A DNA stretch of 64,000 nt from Moraxellaceae bacterium AER2_44_116 (GCA_006546595.1 VIAD01000001.1:337258-401257), one strand, 5' to 3'. Shown: positions 12,872 through 21,938, counted from the first letter of the stretch. Numbers and translations are program-made. Notes: a model not told the origin generated them from the letters alone.

Positions 12872-13474
12872 TTATAGGCTGGCAGCGTTTTCAGCTAAGT
12901 ATGCGGCAACACCTTCAGGAGAAGCTGTCATACCTTTGTCGCCTTTTTTCCAGTTTGCTGGACAGACTTCGCCATGCTCTTCGTTGAATTGCAAAGCATC
13001 GAATAAACGAATCAACTCTTCCATGTTACGGCCTAATGGCAAATCATTAATGATTTGTGAGCGAACAATGCCGTTTTTGTCGATTAAGAATGCACCACGT
13101 AATGCAACACCACCGTCAGTTTCAACATCGTAAGCTTTAGCAATAGCATGAGTAATGTCAGCAGCCAAAGTATATTTGACTTGACCAATACCACCGTCAT
13201 TAACAGCCGTGTTACGCCATGCGTTATGGGTAAAATGAGAGTCAATAGAAACACCGACCACTTCAACATTACGCGCAACAAAATCAGGAATACGATGATC
13301 TAAGGCGATTAACTCAGATGGACAAACAAAAGTAAAATCTAAAGGATAGAAAAATACTAAACCGTACTTACCTTTCAACGCCGAAGCTAAGTTGAAATTA
13401 TCAACAATTTCACCATTCGCTAACACCGCAGGAACAGTAAAATCTGGGGCAGGTTTGCCTACTAATACAGCCAT
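12872..13474 (-). CDS. 2-Cys peroxiredoxin (AhpC/Prx1 type)
   Basis: It reduces hydrogen peroxide and organic peroxides with a peroxidatic cysteine that forms a disulfide with the resolving cysteine of a partner subunit. The peroxidatic motif is FTFVCPSEL (Cys about residue 50), and the resolving cysteine is in HGEVCPANW near the C-terminus; the length of 200 residues is typical of Prx1/AhpC. The start is ATG at 13474, preceded by AAAGGAG; a longer frame up to 13564 adds 30 residues without homology. It lies upstream of sodB and near trxB, which could supply its reductant through thioredoxin. Confidence 0.95.
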   Translation of the reverse strand: MAVLVGKPAPDFTVPAVLANGEIVDNFNLASALKGKYGLVFFYPLDFTFVCPSELIALDHRIPDFVARNVEVVGVSIDSHFTHNAWRNTAVNDGGIGQVKYTLAADITHAIAKAYDVETDGGVALRGAFLIDKNGIVRSQIINDLPLGRNMEELIRLFDALQFNEEHGEVCPANWKKGDKGMTASPEGVAAYLAENAASL

Positions 13475-13709
13475 GATGGACTCCTTTTGAGAAATGGAAA
13501 ACGAATAAATGTCGTTTTGTGCTAATTCTGACCAAAATACTCGGATACTTGGTAAGTGTGGCAAAGATGAGGCTTTATCTAACAGATTTCAAGACGGCAA
13601 AGGCAGACATTTTCTTTTTGTCACACTTTTTCAACACTTTTTAGCGTTGTTTAGTCGATTATGACGATACTGTCATGTTTGAAACCGTTGAAATTGGCCT
13701 AACGAAATT

Positions 13710-14408
13710 TCAAAGCATTCGTTGATGTCTTTTTTTAGCCAAAGCCCAACCGCTGAACACCAATACACCGAGTAACAGTGCCAACGCATCAACAATCCAC
13801 ACGCCCCAACGTCCAAATAGGCGGCCAGAATGTGCGTCTAACAACCAACGCTCCATGCTAATTCTAGCGGATGGTAATACGGGTTTTAACCAATTATTGG
13901 GATGGTTCGCTGCTATGGCAAAACTTAAATCAACGGTATTTAATCGATAGACAGCTTTGTTATCTTGCAAAAACACCGTACCATTTTCGCTGGTGGTGGC
14001 GGTAAATATCTGCTGTAATCCGATATGTTGATCTACTTGGTCAATCAACTCCCCTGCTTTAGACAACAATAAAATATGTTGAGGGCAAGCAATCACCACT
14101 TGATCACTTAAATGAATTAGGCCAAGCAAGAGTGAACAATCACCTAAGTTTTGTTCAGCCAGATAAAGTCCGTTATCCGTCACGGTTAAGACTTTGTTGG
14201 CAATGACAAGATTGTTTGACCCTTCGCTAACGCCATACCAAGTTAACCAAAAATCAGAACTAATGGCCTTTTTATCCCAGTCAAAATCATCACCGTGATT
14301 CAGTAATACACCTGACATTAGCATCCACAATAAAAACACACTCAGTACAATACCAATGCGTCGATGCCAACGTAGTAACCATAATCGCCAATGGAGCTTT
14401 TTTTTCAT
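13710..14408 (-). CDS. PepSY-type membrane protein (iron-linked operon)
   Basis: A 232-residue inner-membrane protein. The N-terminus RLWLLRWHRRIGIVLSVFLLWM is the RxWxRxxHRxxG start of PepSY-associated transmembrane proteins. A periplasmic beta-rich domain of about 155 residues follows, then a second transmembrane segment near the C-terminus. Relatives are linked to iron uptake and ferric-siderophore reduction. It overlaps the FMN-binding gene by four bases (ATGA) and is the third gene of an operon behind a Fur box, so I infer a role in passing electrons to or from the periplasmic flavoprotein. Histidines in the first helix could bind heme, but this is not shown. Confidence 0.75.
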   Translation of the reverse strand: MKKKLHWRLWLLRWHRRIGIVLSVFLLWMLMSGVLLNHGDDFDWDKKAISSDFWLTWYGVSEGSNNLVIANKVLTVTDNGLYLAEQNLGDCSLLLGLIHLSDQVVIACPQHILLLSKAGELIDQVDQHIGLQQIFTATTSENGTVFLQDNKAVYRLNTVDLSFAIAANHPNNWLKPVLPSARISMERWLLDAHSGRLFGRWGVWIVDALALLLGVLVFSGWALAKKRHQRML

Positions 14409-14914
14409 GGTTTGTTGAGATTCTCTTTTTCAGCATCAAACATCAACGCCAAACGCGCTACTTTTTGCAATGCCCACACCGATAAAGTTGCGCCCGTAAT
14501 ACCATCAATTTTTTTGGACAGTTTATCGTTGCTTGTTAAGCTGACACCTTGAAATTGACGGGTAAAAAATGACTGCTGCACTTCTGCGCCTCGACTTTCT
14601 CGATAGGCTAAAACATCAACACTAAGGATTTTGCCATTTTCAACAATAATCCCTGTCGTAATCGGTTGTTCTTTACCTATTTCATCTAATACCCACGCTG
14701 TGCGCGAACCAGATTGCCAATAACGTACCCTCAATCCTTGATAAGGATGATCCAAAATAGTTTCTGCACGTTTTTTAAGGGTGTGATTTAACCATAAAAT
14801 TTTAGGCTCAACGGGTTGCAGCAGTTTTTTTTGCAAAAAATCGTCCAATGGGCTATTGGCAAAACTGTACGAAGTCAACATGCAACCCCAAATTACGTAT
14901 AAAAAACGCAACAT
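14405..14914 (-). CDS. Periplasmic FMN-binding flavoprotein
   Basis: A 169-residue exported protein with an FMN_bind domain. The start is ATG at 14914, which gives the signal peptide MLRFLYVIWGCMLTSYSFA; the longer frame from 14986 runs through a hairpin and is unlikely. The C-terminal motif DGITGATLS fits the flavinylation consensus (S/T)GA(S/T)x(S/T), so FMN is probably attached covalently to the second Thr by ApbE in the periplasm. It sits between a porin gene and a PepSY-type membrane protein gene in one operon, suggesting a short periplasmic electron-transfer system, probably for iron reduction. No apbE is in the window. Confidence 0.82.
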   Translation of the reverse strand: MLRFLYVIWGCMLTSYSFANSPLDDFLQKKLLQPVEPKILWLNHTLKKRAETILDHPYQGLRVRYWQSGSRTAWVLDEIGKEQPITTGIIVENGKILSVDVLAYRESRGAEVQQSFFTRQFQGVSLTSNDKLSKKIDGITGATLSVWALQKVARLALMFDAEKENLNKP

Positions 14915-14932
14915 ATTCTGCTTTTCCAAATG

Positions 14933-14960
14933 AATACAGCCCTTAAAAACGGGCTGTATT
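14933..14960 (-). terminator. Hairpin after the porin gene
   Basis: AATACAGCCC (14933-14942) and GGGCTGTATT (14951-14960) form a perfect 10-bp stem around an 8-nt loop. It lies in the intergenic part of the operon, between the porin stop and the FMN-binding gene. The following T-tract is weak, so it may lower downstream expression or protect the porin mRNA rather than stop transcription fully. Confidence 0.6.
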
Positions 14961-14986
14961 TTGCGTTGATTCGAGTCGAAAGTCAC

Positions 14987-16198
14987 TTAGAAACTATATC
15001 CGACCGCTAATGCAAAGCCGTCTTCATCAAGCCCCGCCATTGGTAGGACTTGCTCTTGAATATCCAACTTCAACACGACACGCGGCGCAATATAATAATT
15101 CACGCCATAATTCCATTGTTCTTTTTTACTGTCCGCAACATCGGCAGCATCGTTATCCCACGCGCTAAAACGAGCAAATACGCCTAACTTTTCAATTGGT
15201 TTATAAGTCGCTTCAACATAATAACCTTCTTGCTCCGCTTTTGCCGCGTAACTTGCGGAGGTCGCAATGCCATCAATATCCCATTTTGCATACAAGGCGC
15301 GAGTGCTAAAATTTTGCCATGTATAACCAATATGGGCTTCTATTAATGTTGCTTCATTTGTTTGTCCAATCGCCTGACTAATGTCTTTTTGCAATTGATA
15401 TGTCGCACCCGTCGTTAAACCTGCAATACCTTGATAATTAAAACCCACGGTATAAGCCATGTCTTCGGCGACCGCTTTTGCACCTTTTTGACGACCGCTT
15501 CGAATATTAGCGTTGTTTGTTTTTAAGCCCGTTGTCACCACCGCGTTATAGCTTAACCCATCAACACCTGCCACCAAACCACTGGCTTTAATCCCGCCTT
15601 CCCACCATGTTGTTGGAATAATAGCGGTTTCTACAGGATTACGTTTAGCACCGTAAAACGTTTCTGGCTCATGTGTTTCGTTCAAAAAGCCGATAGGCAC
15701 TAAAATTTGACCAATCGATACATTTTGTTTGCCATGATAGTTCCACTCAATGAACATCTGTTCAAGTTCAAGTTCACCGGGTTTAGTGCTGGCTGATCCG
15801 CAAACGACTTCGGATTGTTGTAAATCACCACTACCATTAGCATCTTTAACCGTACAAGTCGCATCGGTATCAGCCACTAAACCATGCTCCACTTCTAATT
15901 CAGAATGCAAACGCACGGTGTCAGAAAATTTGTGGCCTACATATAAAACAAAACGATAAGCATCATATTGTTGAGCGGCATTTTCATAATTGTAGTAATG
16001 AGCTTCGCCGTAACCACCAATGCTTGTTTTAGAAGACATCGTTGAAACTGTTGGCTTTTCGGAGGCGGCAACCAATGCGTCAATTTGAATTTGTTGGGCT
16101 TTTAATTGCGCTTGCAGTGTCGAAATATCCATATCACTTGCTACGGTGATAGTAGATGCTGCACTTAATAACGTCGCCAACAGAGATTTTTTCAACAT
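14987..16198 (-). CDS. Outer-membrane porin under probable Fur control
   Basis: A 403-residue outer-membrane barrel. It starts with a signal peptide (MLKKSLLATLLSAASTITVAS), then a short coiled-coil stretch (ISTLQAQLKAQQIQIDALVA) and about 330 residues of alternating beta strands ending in VGYSF, the C-terminal aromatic typical of porins. A cysteine pair (CTV...VVC) lies in an extracellular-loop-like segment rich in Asp and Ser. It resembles phosphate-selective-type porins in shape, but I cannot name its substrate. GAGGA precedes the ATG, and a strong Fur-box match lies 66 bp upstream. It is first in the operon with the FMN-binding and PepSY genes, so iron-related transport is likely. Confidence 0.85.
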   Translation of the reverse strand: MLKKSLLATLLSAASTITVASDMDISTLQAQLKAQQIQIDALVAASEKPTVSTMSSKTSIGGYGEAHYYNYENAAQQYDAYRFVLYVGHKFSDTVRLHSELEVEHGLVADTDATCTVKDANGSGDLQQSEVVCGSASTKPGELELEQMFIEWNYHGKQNVSIGQILVPIGFLNETHEPETFYGAKRNPVETAIIPTTWWEGGIKASGLVAGVDGLSYNAVVTTGLKTNNANIRSGRQKGAKAVAEDMAYTVGFNYQGIAGLTTGATYQLQKDISQAIGQTNEATLIEAHIGYTWQNFSTRALYAKWDIDGIATSASYAAKAEQEGYYVEATYKPIEKLGVFARFSAWDNDAADVADSKKEQWNYGVNYYIAPRVVLKLDIQEQVLPMAGLDEDGFALAVGYSF

Positions 16199-16263
16199 AG
16201 CACTGATTCCTCAACAAATAGATGTGACTCAATATTTCGGAGGAATAATACCCAATCACCAAA

Positions 16264-16282
16264 CATAATGCAAATCATTATC
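16264..16282 (-). promoter_or_regulatory. Fur box
   Basis: CATAATGCAAATCATTATC matches the 19-bp Fur consensus GATAATGATAATCATTATC at 16 of 19 positions. It lies 66-84 bp upstream of the porin start, where it could cover a promoter. It could also act on the divergent FecR-domain gene, which starts at 16527. Confidence 0.8.
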
Positions 16283-16526
16283 ATTTAGAGTTATTAATAA
16301 ATCACATGCGATTCGTCAGATTTAGACATCATCTGACCACTTATAAGCGATAAGTTGCTTTACATTTTCTAAAATAGTTTTATCGTAAGGGGTGGTTAAG
16401 TGTTTCGTATTTTTGGTATGAATGTTGTATCATCTTCACGTTTGCAAAAGAACGATACTCTAAGTTGCGTATCTAGCATGGAAAACGCTAAGCAACAAAA
16501 AAAATAATTATGAGGGTGGGGATTTT

Positions 16527-18674
16527 ATGTTTTTCCTGAAAGCTTTTTCACAATCTAAATATGTACTATCCGCACTCACCGGAATTTTGCTTTCAGGCTC
16601 GGTATATGCGGGTACCGCAGGCCGCGTGAATTTTGTCGTCGGCGAAGCGACTGCAACCAGTCCTGACAATATCAGCCGCTCACTGTACAAAGGCGACATG
16701 ATTAACAGTGGTGATAAAATCGAAACCACTGCCAACAGTAGAATGCAAATTCGTTTTACGGATGGTAGTTTTTTAGCACTTAAACCCAATACCACATTCA
16801 ACATCGAAAAATATAACTTTAGTAAAGATACACCTGAGCAAGGTAGTTTATTGTTCAACTTCATTCGTGGTGGGATGCGAACCATTAGCGGAGCTATTGG
16901 CAAAGTCAATCGCACAAACTACAAAATGAACACGCCTTTTGCCACCATTGGTATTCGCGGTACAGATTACTCAGCCAAAATCAATAACGATAAACTATTT
17001 GTGACTGTTACTCACGGAAGAGTCAATGTTGAAAATGATCTAGGCAACTCTGACATTAATGAAGGAGAAAGCTTTGTGACAAGTAAAGAAGCAGCTCCTT
17101 CTCTCTGTCACCATAGCGAAATTATTGTCACCAATAAGATTGATATTCCTCATCCCTGCTCTCCCGTTGTATTACCGTTAGAAACCGAAGAAGGTTTGCA
17201 TATTTCTAATCAAAAGGTTGAAAAGCCTACTTTAGAAGATTTTTCCAGTTATAACGTTTTTACCGAAGCCATGAGCCGTTATGGTGAACTAGAAAATGAA
17301 GTCAATCAAATCGGTGATGAAGAGCCTAACATAACGTTAGCAAATGAGAAAAATACAATTAGCCAACAAACAACGTTAGCTAACAATAATCGCCAATTAC
17401 TTGATGAAAATGCACTAGACACTAAAGAAATGCGCGATTCATCCGTGATTAATGATTTTCTGCAACTTACTACTATCACTAACTTAATTGATGCGATGGA
17501 TCAAAAAAGTATATTGAGAGAAACCGTTCCTAATCAATCCCTTAATAATTTTGTGATCAAAAACATCAACCGAAAAAGACTCGAAAACCAATTGACTGTC
17601 GATCTTAATGCACTATTTACCAGTTTTTTTAACTCGACAACAAAAAACTTCTTTGGCGATAACTCCGAAATTTTTGGGGTGGACTTTGGTACACCTGACA
17701 TTTCAGTCATCTATGGCATAGGGGCTAATAAAGAATACGCCATTAATATTGATCTCTTCCCCGCCAAACAAAACAAAGATAAATTAATTGGGCTAGGAGT
17801 TTTACAACCTAGCTTGTTGTCTATGGATACTAACAACAATAATCTATTGAGAGGATTTAGCTTTAAACAAGCTGTATTACATGACAATGATGGCATTACC
17901 AACCATAAAAACTCTGGATCACTGGTCATTGGTGATGGCTCAGCTCAACAATCTACGGTGATTTTTGCCGATGAGCTGACACCCATTTCGGTCAATGTAT
18001 CTTTGGGAGAAGGCGCAAAAGCTAACATCAATAAAACCTCTTTATTAGATATTAAAGTGACTACGCCTAAGTTAGCGATTAAAGTCGGTGATATTTATGT
18101 CTCAAACTCTGACTCATCTGCTGCCAATATAGATAAAGATGGAAACACCTTGATTGGTGCCGCAGAAGTATTTAGCACCGGTCAAGATGGTGGCAAAGCG
18201 ATTAAAATTATGGACTCATTTGACATTGTTTTAGGGGCGGCAAAAATCAATGCCAAATTAGAACATATCAGTAATACACCTAGCCGTACGATAGAGGGCA
18301 TCTATGTAATTCCCACTCTCAATATTTTAGCAGATGCATTCATTAAAGACGGCGTTAGTATTAATCATATTGGTCTTAGAGATGTGAGTGGCTCTATCAA
18401 AGGCGGTGGCATTATGATAAACAGTCTAAAAATAACAGATCATAATAGTGCCGACTTAACTGCAAAGCTGGCTGTTAATATTGAGCAGCCTAGACGCGGT
18501 GATAAATATGGCGGAGTATTACTATCACTGAAACAATTGGGATATGCTACCACTGGAGCAGATATTGCTATCAGTGACTTACGTGTTGGTAGTGATAGCG
18601 CGCCTGATATTGGAGATATTCAAATGATGGGTTTAAACATAAACGGTGCAAGTATTCTTCTTCGCGGCCATTAA
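16527..18674 (+). CDS. Large secreted FecR-domain protein
   Basis: A 715-residue exported protein. After the signal peptide (about residues 1-28, ending SGSVYAG) comes a FecR-type domain (about 30-160), with the pattern GDMINSGDKIETTANSRMQIRFTDGS and the end MNTPFATIGIRGTDYS. These domains also occur in exported proteins unrelated to sigma-factor control. The middle part is Asn-rich; around residues 230-255 a motif with core DFSSYNVFTEAM is shared with the next gene. The last 350 residues are a glycine-rich beta-repeat region with paired segments (INHIGLRDVSGSIKGGGIMI and SDLRVGSDSAPDIGDIQMMG), resembling pilus-system or haemagglutinin-like surface proteins. The ribosome site is GAGGGTGGGG before the ATG. 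No FecI or TonB receptor is adjacent, so a surface role is more likely than iron signalling. Confidence 0.8.
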   Translation: MFFLKAFSQSKYVLSALTGILLSGSVYAGTAGRVNFVVGEATATSPDNISRSLYKGDMINSGDKIETTANSRMQIRFTDGSFLALKPNTTFNIEKYNFSKDTPEQGSLLFNFIRGGMRTISGAIGKVNRTNYKMNTPFATIGIRGTDYSAKINNDKLFVTVTHGRVNVENDLGNSDINEGESFVTSKEAAPSLCHHSEIIVTNKIDIPHPCSPVVLPLETEEGLHISNQKVEKPTLEDFSSYNVFTEAMSRYGELENEVNQIGDEEPNITLANEKNTISQQTTLANNNRQLLDENALDTKEMRDSSVINDFLQLTTITNLIDAMDQKSILRETVPNQSLNNFVIKNINRKRLENQLTVDLNALFTSFFNSTTKNFFGDNSEIFGVDFGTPDISVIYGIGANKEYAINIDLFPAKQNKDKLIGLGVLQPSLLSMDTNNNNLLRGFSFKQAVLHDNDGITNHKNSGSLVIGDGSAQQSTVIFADELTPISVNVSLGEGAKANINKTSLLDIKVTTPKLAIKVGDIYVSNSDSSAANIDKDGNTLIGAAEVFSTGQDGGKAIKIMDSFDIVLGAAKINAKLEHISNTPSRTIEGIYVIPTLNILADAFIKDGVSINHIGLRDVSGSIKGGGIMINSLKITDHNSADLTAKLAVNIEQPRRGDKYGGVLLSLKQLGYATTGADIAISDLRVGSDSAPDIGDIQMMGLNINGASILLRGH

Positions 18675-18762
18675 TTGCCAATAAAAGAAGAGCTAACATG
18701 ACCCGACAATTAGCGTTTTTACCTACAACTCCACATTCTACAATAGCTGCGTACACCACAAA

Positions 18763-19134
18763 ATGAAAAATATTATTACAGGCATGTGTGCATTGATCCT
18801 CTCGCCATTTGTCGTAGCAGAGCAATATGAAACCACTATTGCTTCTAAAGATATTAACGTCAAAGAAATCACAGGTAAAAAAACAGATAAAGTCTACAAA
18901 GGTTACGTAGAGGGTCAAAAACCCCACATCCAAGACTTTGCTAGTTATAATGACTTTATAAAAGCCATGTATCTTTATAAAAAATTTGAAGAAGATACGA
19001 TTAAGCCCAAAGTTGCTATTAGCCTGCCTCACCCTGCGGAGAAAGCTCTTGAATATACCCCTATTGAAGACAATAAAGACATTACGATTTGGGGTGAAGA
19101 ATTACCATCTGAGTACGTGATTTTAGGTGAGTAA
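18763..19134 (+). CDS. Small secreted protein sharing a motif with the FecR-domain protein
   Basis: A 123-residue exported protein of unknown family with signal peptide MKNIITGMCALILSPFVVA. The mature part is charged and ends in an acidic tail. Residues about 52-75 contain KPHIQDFASYNDFIKAMYLY, closely matching KPTLEDFSSYNVFTEAMSRY in the upstream protein. Upstream and this gene are 88 bp apart on the same strand and share the terminator at 19165, so they are probably co-transcribed. I infer that the two proteins act together at the cell surface or bind a common partner through this motif. Confidence 0.75.
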   Translation: MKNIITGMCALILSPFVVAEQYETTIASKDINVKEITGKKTDKVYKGYVEGQKPHIQDFASYNDFIKAMYLYKKFEEDTIKPKVAISLPHPAEKALEYTPIEDNKDITIWGEELPSEYVILGE

Positions 19135-19164
19135 ATCATACTTTCAACATTTAAAATATAAAAC

Positions 19165-19188
19165 AAAGGCAGCTTAAACACTGCCTTT
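19165..19188. terminator. Bidirectional terminator
   Basis: AAAGGCAG (19165-19172) and CTGCCTTT (19181-19188) form an 8-bp stem with T-rich sequence on the right and A-rich sequence on the left. It separates the small secreted gene (rightward) from grxD (leftward). Confidence 0.8.
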
Positions 19189-19199
19189 ATTATTGCGAA

Positions 19200-19520
19200 T
19201 CACTCCACTTTTGCCGCTGCTTTGACTAAAGGTGCAAGCTCACCTTTCTGAGTCATTTCCATCACGATATCACAACCACCGATTAACTCGCCGTTGATCC
19301 ATAATTGTGGGAAAGTTGGCCAATTAGCTATTTTTGGCAACGTTGCACGAATATCAGGATTTTCTAAAATATTCACATAGGCAAACGGCTCACCAATTTG
19401 CGTTAACGCTTCAACAGTACGCGCAGAAAAGCCACATTGCGGAAACTGTGGTGTTCCTTTCATGTACAAAATAACCGCGTTTGCTGCAATTTGTTGCTTA
19501 ATTAACGATTCAATATCCAT
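19200..19520 (-). CDS. grxD: Monothiol glutaredoxin
   Basis: A 106-residue Grx4-type glutaredoxin that carries [2Fe-2S] clusters with glutathione and helps iron-sulfur delivery and iron sensing. The monothiol active site is QCGFS (CGFS), preceded by YMKGTPQFPQ as in GrxD; WPTFPQLWINGELIGGCDI provides the cis-Pro and glutathione-binding loop. The length is standard, and it has its own promoter region upstream. Confidence 0.95.
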   Translation of the reverse strand: MDIESLIKQQIAANAVILYMKGTPQFPQCGFSARTVEALTQIGEPFAYVNILENPDIRATLPKIANWPTFPQLWINGELIGGCDIVMEMTQKGELAPLVKAAAKVE

Positions 19521-19663
19521 GACTCACTACCTTTTAGAGAAAAAAATGACGCGTCAATTGTAACGCTATTTGCCGACAATGCGTAATCCCGTTAAGATGT
19601 ATCGTCTTGTACTGCTTATGTAGTTATATTTATCCTATTTATTTTCTGAGAGTTAGGTTTGCC

Positions 19664-20863
19664 ATGACTAGCGCACTGATGCCCACTTATGCCCGTCAGC
19701 CCATCGCCTTTGTTAAAGGTAGTGGTTGCTGGCTCTATGACCATGAAGGCCAAGCGTATTTAGATGCGTTAACAGGCATTGCTGTCTGCGGTCTAGGTCA
19801 TGCTCACCCCGTGATCGCTGAGGCGATTGCCGATCAAGCGGCAACACTGGTTCACACGTCTAATTTATATCAAATTCCGCTACAAGAAGCCTTAGGCCAA
19901 GCCTTACATGAGGCTTCTGGCATGGAGTTTTGCTTTTTTAGTAATTCAGGTGCAGAAGCTAACGAAGCCGCTATTAAGTTAGCGCGATTATTTGGTCATC
20001 AAAAAAATATCGCCGAACCCGCAATTGTAGTCATGGAAAATTCTTTTCATGGCCGCACCTTAGCGACGCTATCCGCAACAGGTAATAAAAAAGTACAAAT
20101 GGGCTTTGAACCGCTAGTGCAAGGTTTTATCCGTGTACCTTTTGATGATATTGCCGCTATTGAAGCAGTCATCGCCACAAATCCTAATATCGTTGCCATT
20201 TTGGTTGAACCCATTCAAGGTGAAGGTGGCATTCGGATTCCCAAAAGTGGTTTTGCTTATTTAGAAGCATTGCGTGCGGTATGTGACAAGCATGATTTGT
20301 TATTTATGCTGGATGAAATTCAAACAGGCAATGGCCGTACAGGTAAATACTTTGCTTATCAACATACGACAATCAAGCCAGATGTGGTTACAACAGCGAA
20401 AGGCTTAGGGAATGGCTTTCCGATTGGTGCATGTTTAGTGCAAGGCAAAGCCCGTGATTTATTTAAAGCAGGAAATCATGGTTCGACCTACGGTGGCACT
20501 CCTCTCGCCTGCCGCGCCTCCTTAGCCGTTGTCAAGCTCTTACAAGAGGGAGCAATCGACAATGCGGCCGTTATGGGTGAGCGTATGATTCAAGGCTTTA
20601 AAGCCGCATTCGCTGGCTTGGATGTTGAAGTCAATGGTCGTGGTTTAATGATTGGTTTACGTCTAGCCAAACCTTGTGCTGAATTAGTTGCCCAAGCGAG
20701 AGAGGAAGAAAAACTCTTAATTAACGTCACAGCAGATAGTGTGATACGTTTATTACCTGCGTTGAATATTTCTGCCGAAGAAGCAGATGAAATTGTCAAT
20801 CGTGTTTCTCGTTTAGTGAGACGCTTTTTAAATCACAGGACTGACGCATCGCATCGCGATTAG
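19664..20863 (+). CDS. argD: Acetylornithine aminotransferase
   Basis: ArgD is the PLP enzyme that makes N-acetylornithine in arginine synthesis and often also acts in lysine synthesis. The 399-residue product has the class III aminotransferase motifs: FFSNSGAEANEAAIKLAR, NSFHGRTLATLSATG, FMLDEIQTGNGRTGKYFAY and the PLP lysine in TTAKGLGNGFPIGA. The start is ATG at 19664 (MTSALMPTYARQP), the usual N-terminus; a longer frame from 19607 adds a non-homologous leader. The last eight codons (RTDASHRD and stop) lie inside a dispersed repeat, so the C-terminal tail was created by that insertion. argF follows on the same strand. Confidence 0.96.
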   Translation: MTSALMPTYARQPIAFVKGSGCWLYDHEGQAYLDALTGIAVCGLGHAHPVIAEAIADQAATLVHTSNLYQIPLQEALGQALHEASGMEFCFFSNSGAEANEAAIKLARLFGHQKNIAEPAIVVMENSFHGRTLATLSATGNKKVQMGFEPLVQGFIRVPFDDIAAIEAVIATNPNIVAILVEPIQGEGGIRIPKSGFAYLEALRAVCDKHDLLFMLDEIQTGNGRTGKYFAYQHTTIKPDVVTTAKGLGNGFPIGACLVQGKARDLFKAGNHGSTYGGTPLACRASLAVVKLLQEGAIDNAAVMGERMIQGFKAAFAGLDVEVNGRGLMIGLRLAKPCAELVAQAREEEKLLINVTADSVIRLLPALNISAEEADEIVNRVSRLVRRFLNHRTDASHRD

Positions 20864-20935
20864 CGCGTTTTGCGAACATGAAGCCGCCTAAAGCGGCTGA
20901 AATGTGAACAAACAAGCGATAACCGCGTCAGTCCT
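20837..20935. repeat. Structured dispersed repeat, family B copy 2, overlapping the end of argD
   Basis: A 99-nt element bounded by the perfect inverted pair AGGACTGACGC (20837-20847) and GCGTCAGTCCT (20925-20935). Read on the minus strand it has ACGCGGTTATCGCTT and GTTCGCAAAACGCG in the same order as the copy at 12098-12194, with a different core hairpin (AGCCGC...GCGGCT, 20882-20898). It supplies the last codons and stop of argD. Confidence 0.8.
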
Positions 20936-20953
20936 AATGAGTAGTTTTTTGCT

Positions 20954-20995
20954 CCTCAACACATGAATATCACCGTGTTGAGGTATTTATTTTTT
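20954..20995 (+). terminator. Terminator or attenuator between argD and argF
   Basis: CCTCAACAC (20954-20962) and GTGTTGAGG (20975-20983) form a 9-bp stem followed by TATTTATTTTTTAG. It ends only a few bases before the argF ribosome site (AGAGGA), so it either ends the argD transcript or attenuates argF. Confidence 0.75.
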
Positions 20996-21008
20996 AGAGG
21001 ATTCGGCA

Positions 21009-21917
21009 ATGGCTGTACGCCATTTTTTAACATTATTAGATTTTTCACCGCAAGAACTCTTGGCCGTGTTAGCACGCGCGATTGCGTTAAAAAAAATGCG
21101 GACTGATGGCGTAATTTACGAACCATTTCGCGGCAAAGTATTAGGGATGATTTTTGAAAAGTCATCAACACGGACGCGTGTTTCCTTTGAAGCAGGCATG
21201 GCACAGTTTGGGGGTTCGGCGATTTTTCTATCGCCACGGGATACCCAATTAGGCCGTGGTGAACCGATTGAAGACTCGGCGCGGGTGATCTCGCGTATGG
21301 TCGATATCGTCATGATTCGTACCTTTGCCCATGACACCATTGAGCGTTTTGCCGCTTATTCTCGTGTACCTGTTATTAACGGCTTAACTGACGATCATCA
21401 TCCTTGCCAAATTTTAGCCGACTTACAAACGTTTATTGAGCATCGTGGCGATCTGCAAGGTAAAACCTTTGCGTGGGTGGGTGATGGCAATAATATGTGT
21501 AACTCATATATTCATGCTGCCCACCAATTGGGCTTTCAATTACGTATTGCCTGTCCTTATGGTTTTGAGCCTGATCCTACGTTATTGGAACAATATAAGC
21601 ATTGTGCAACCTTAGTGAAAACTGCTGAAGATGCGGTTGCGGGTGCTCATTTAATTGCCACAGATGTCTGGACGAGTATGGGGCAAGAAGCCGAGCAAAG
21701 CATTCGTAAGCGTCGTTTTTCGACCTATCAAGTCAACCCACGCTTGATGGACTTAGCTGCACCTGACGCATTGTTTATGCACTGTTTGCCAGCTCATCGG
21801 GGTGAAGAAATTTCTGAAGATATGTTGGATGATCCAAGGGCTGTTGTTTGGGATGAAGCTGAAAATCGCTTACACGCTCAAAAAGCTCTCATGGAATTTT
21901 TGCTCGCTAACTCGTAA
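21009..21917 (+). CDS. argF: Ornithine carbamoyltransferase
   Basis: The enzyme makes citrulline from ornithine and carbamoyl phosphate. The 302-residue product has the carbamoyl-phosphate motif [10 protein letters not shown] (about residues 47-56), the DDHHPCQ segment and the ornithine loop [11 protein letters not shown]. The length suits the biosynthetic form. AGAGGA lies upstream of the ATG, and a strong terminator follows. With argD upstream it forms a partial arginine locus; the other arg genes are not in the window. Confidence 0.96.
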   Translation: MAVRHFLTLLDFSPQELLAVLARAIALKKMRTDGVIYEPFRGKVLGMIFEKSSTRTRVSFEAGMAQFGGSAIFLSPRDTQLGRGEPIEDSARVISRMVDIVMIRTFAHDTIERFAAYSRVPVINGLTDDHHPCQILADLQTFIEHRGDLQGKTFAWVGDGNNMCNSYIHAAHQLGFQLRIACPYGFEPDPTLLEQYKHCATLVKTAEDAVAGAHLIATDVWTSMGQEAEQSIRKRRFSTYQVNPRLMDLAAPDALFMHCLPAHRGEEISEDMLDDPRAVVWDEAENRLHAQKALMEFLLANS

Positions 21918-21938
21918 ATAGCGCACTCCCACGAATAC

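Noticed and set aside
16527..18674. FecI/FecR-type iron-signalling system
   Set aside because: The protein is secreted, has no transmembrane anchor or sigma factor partner, and carries a large surface-type C-terminus.
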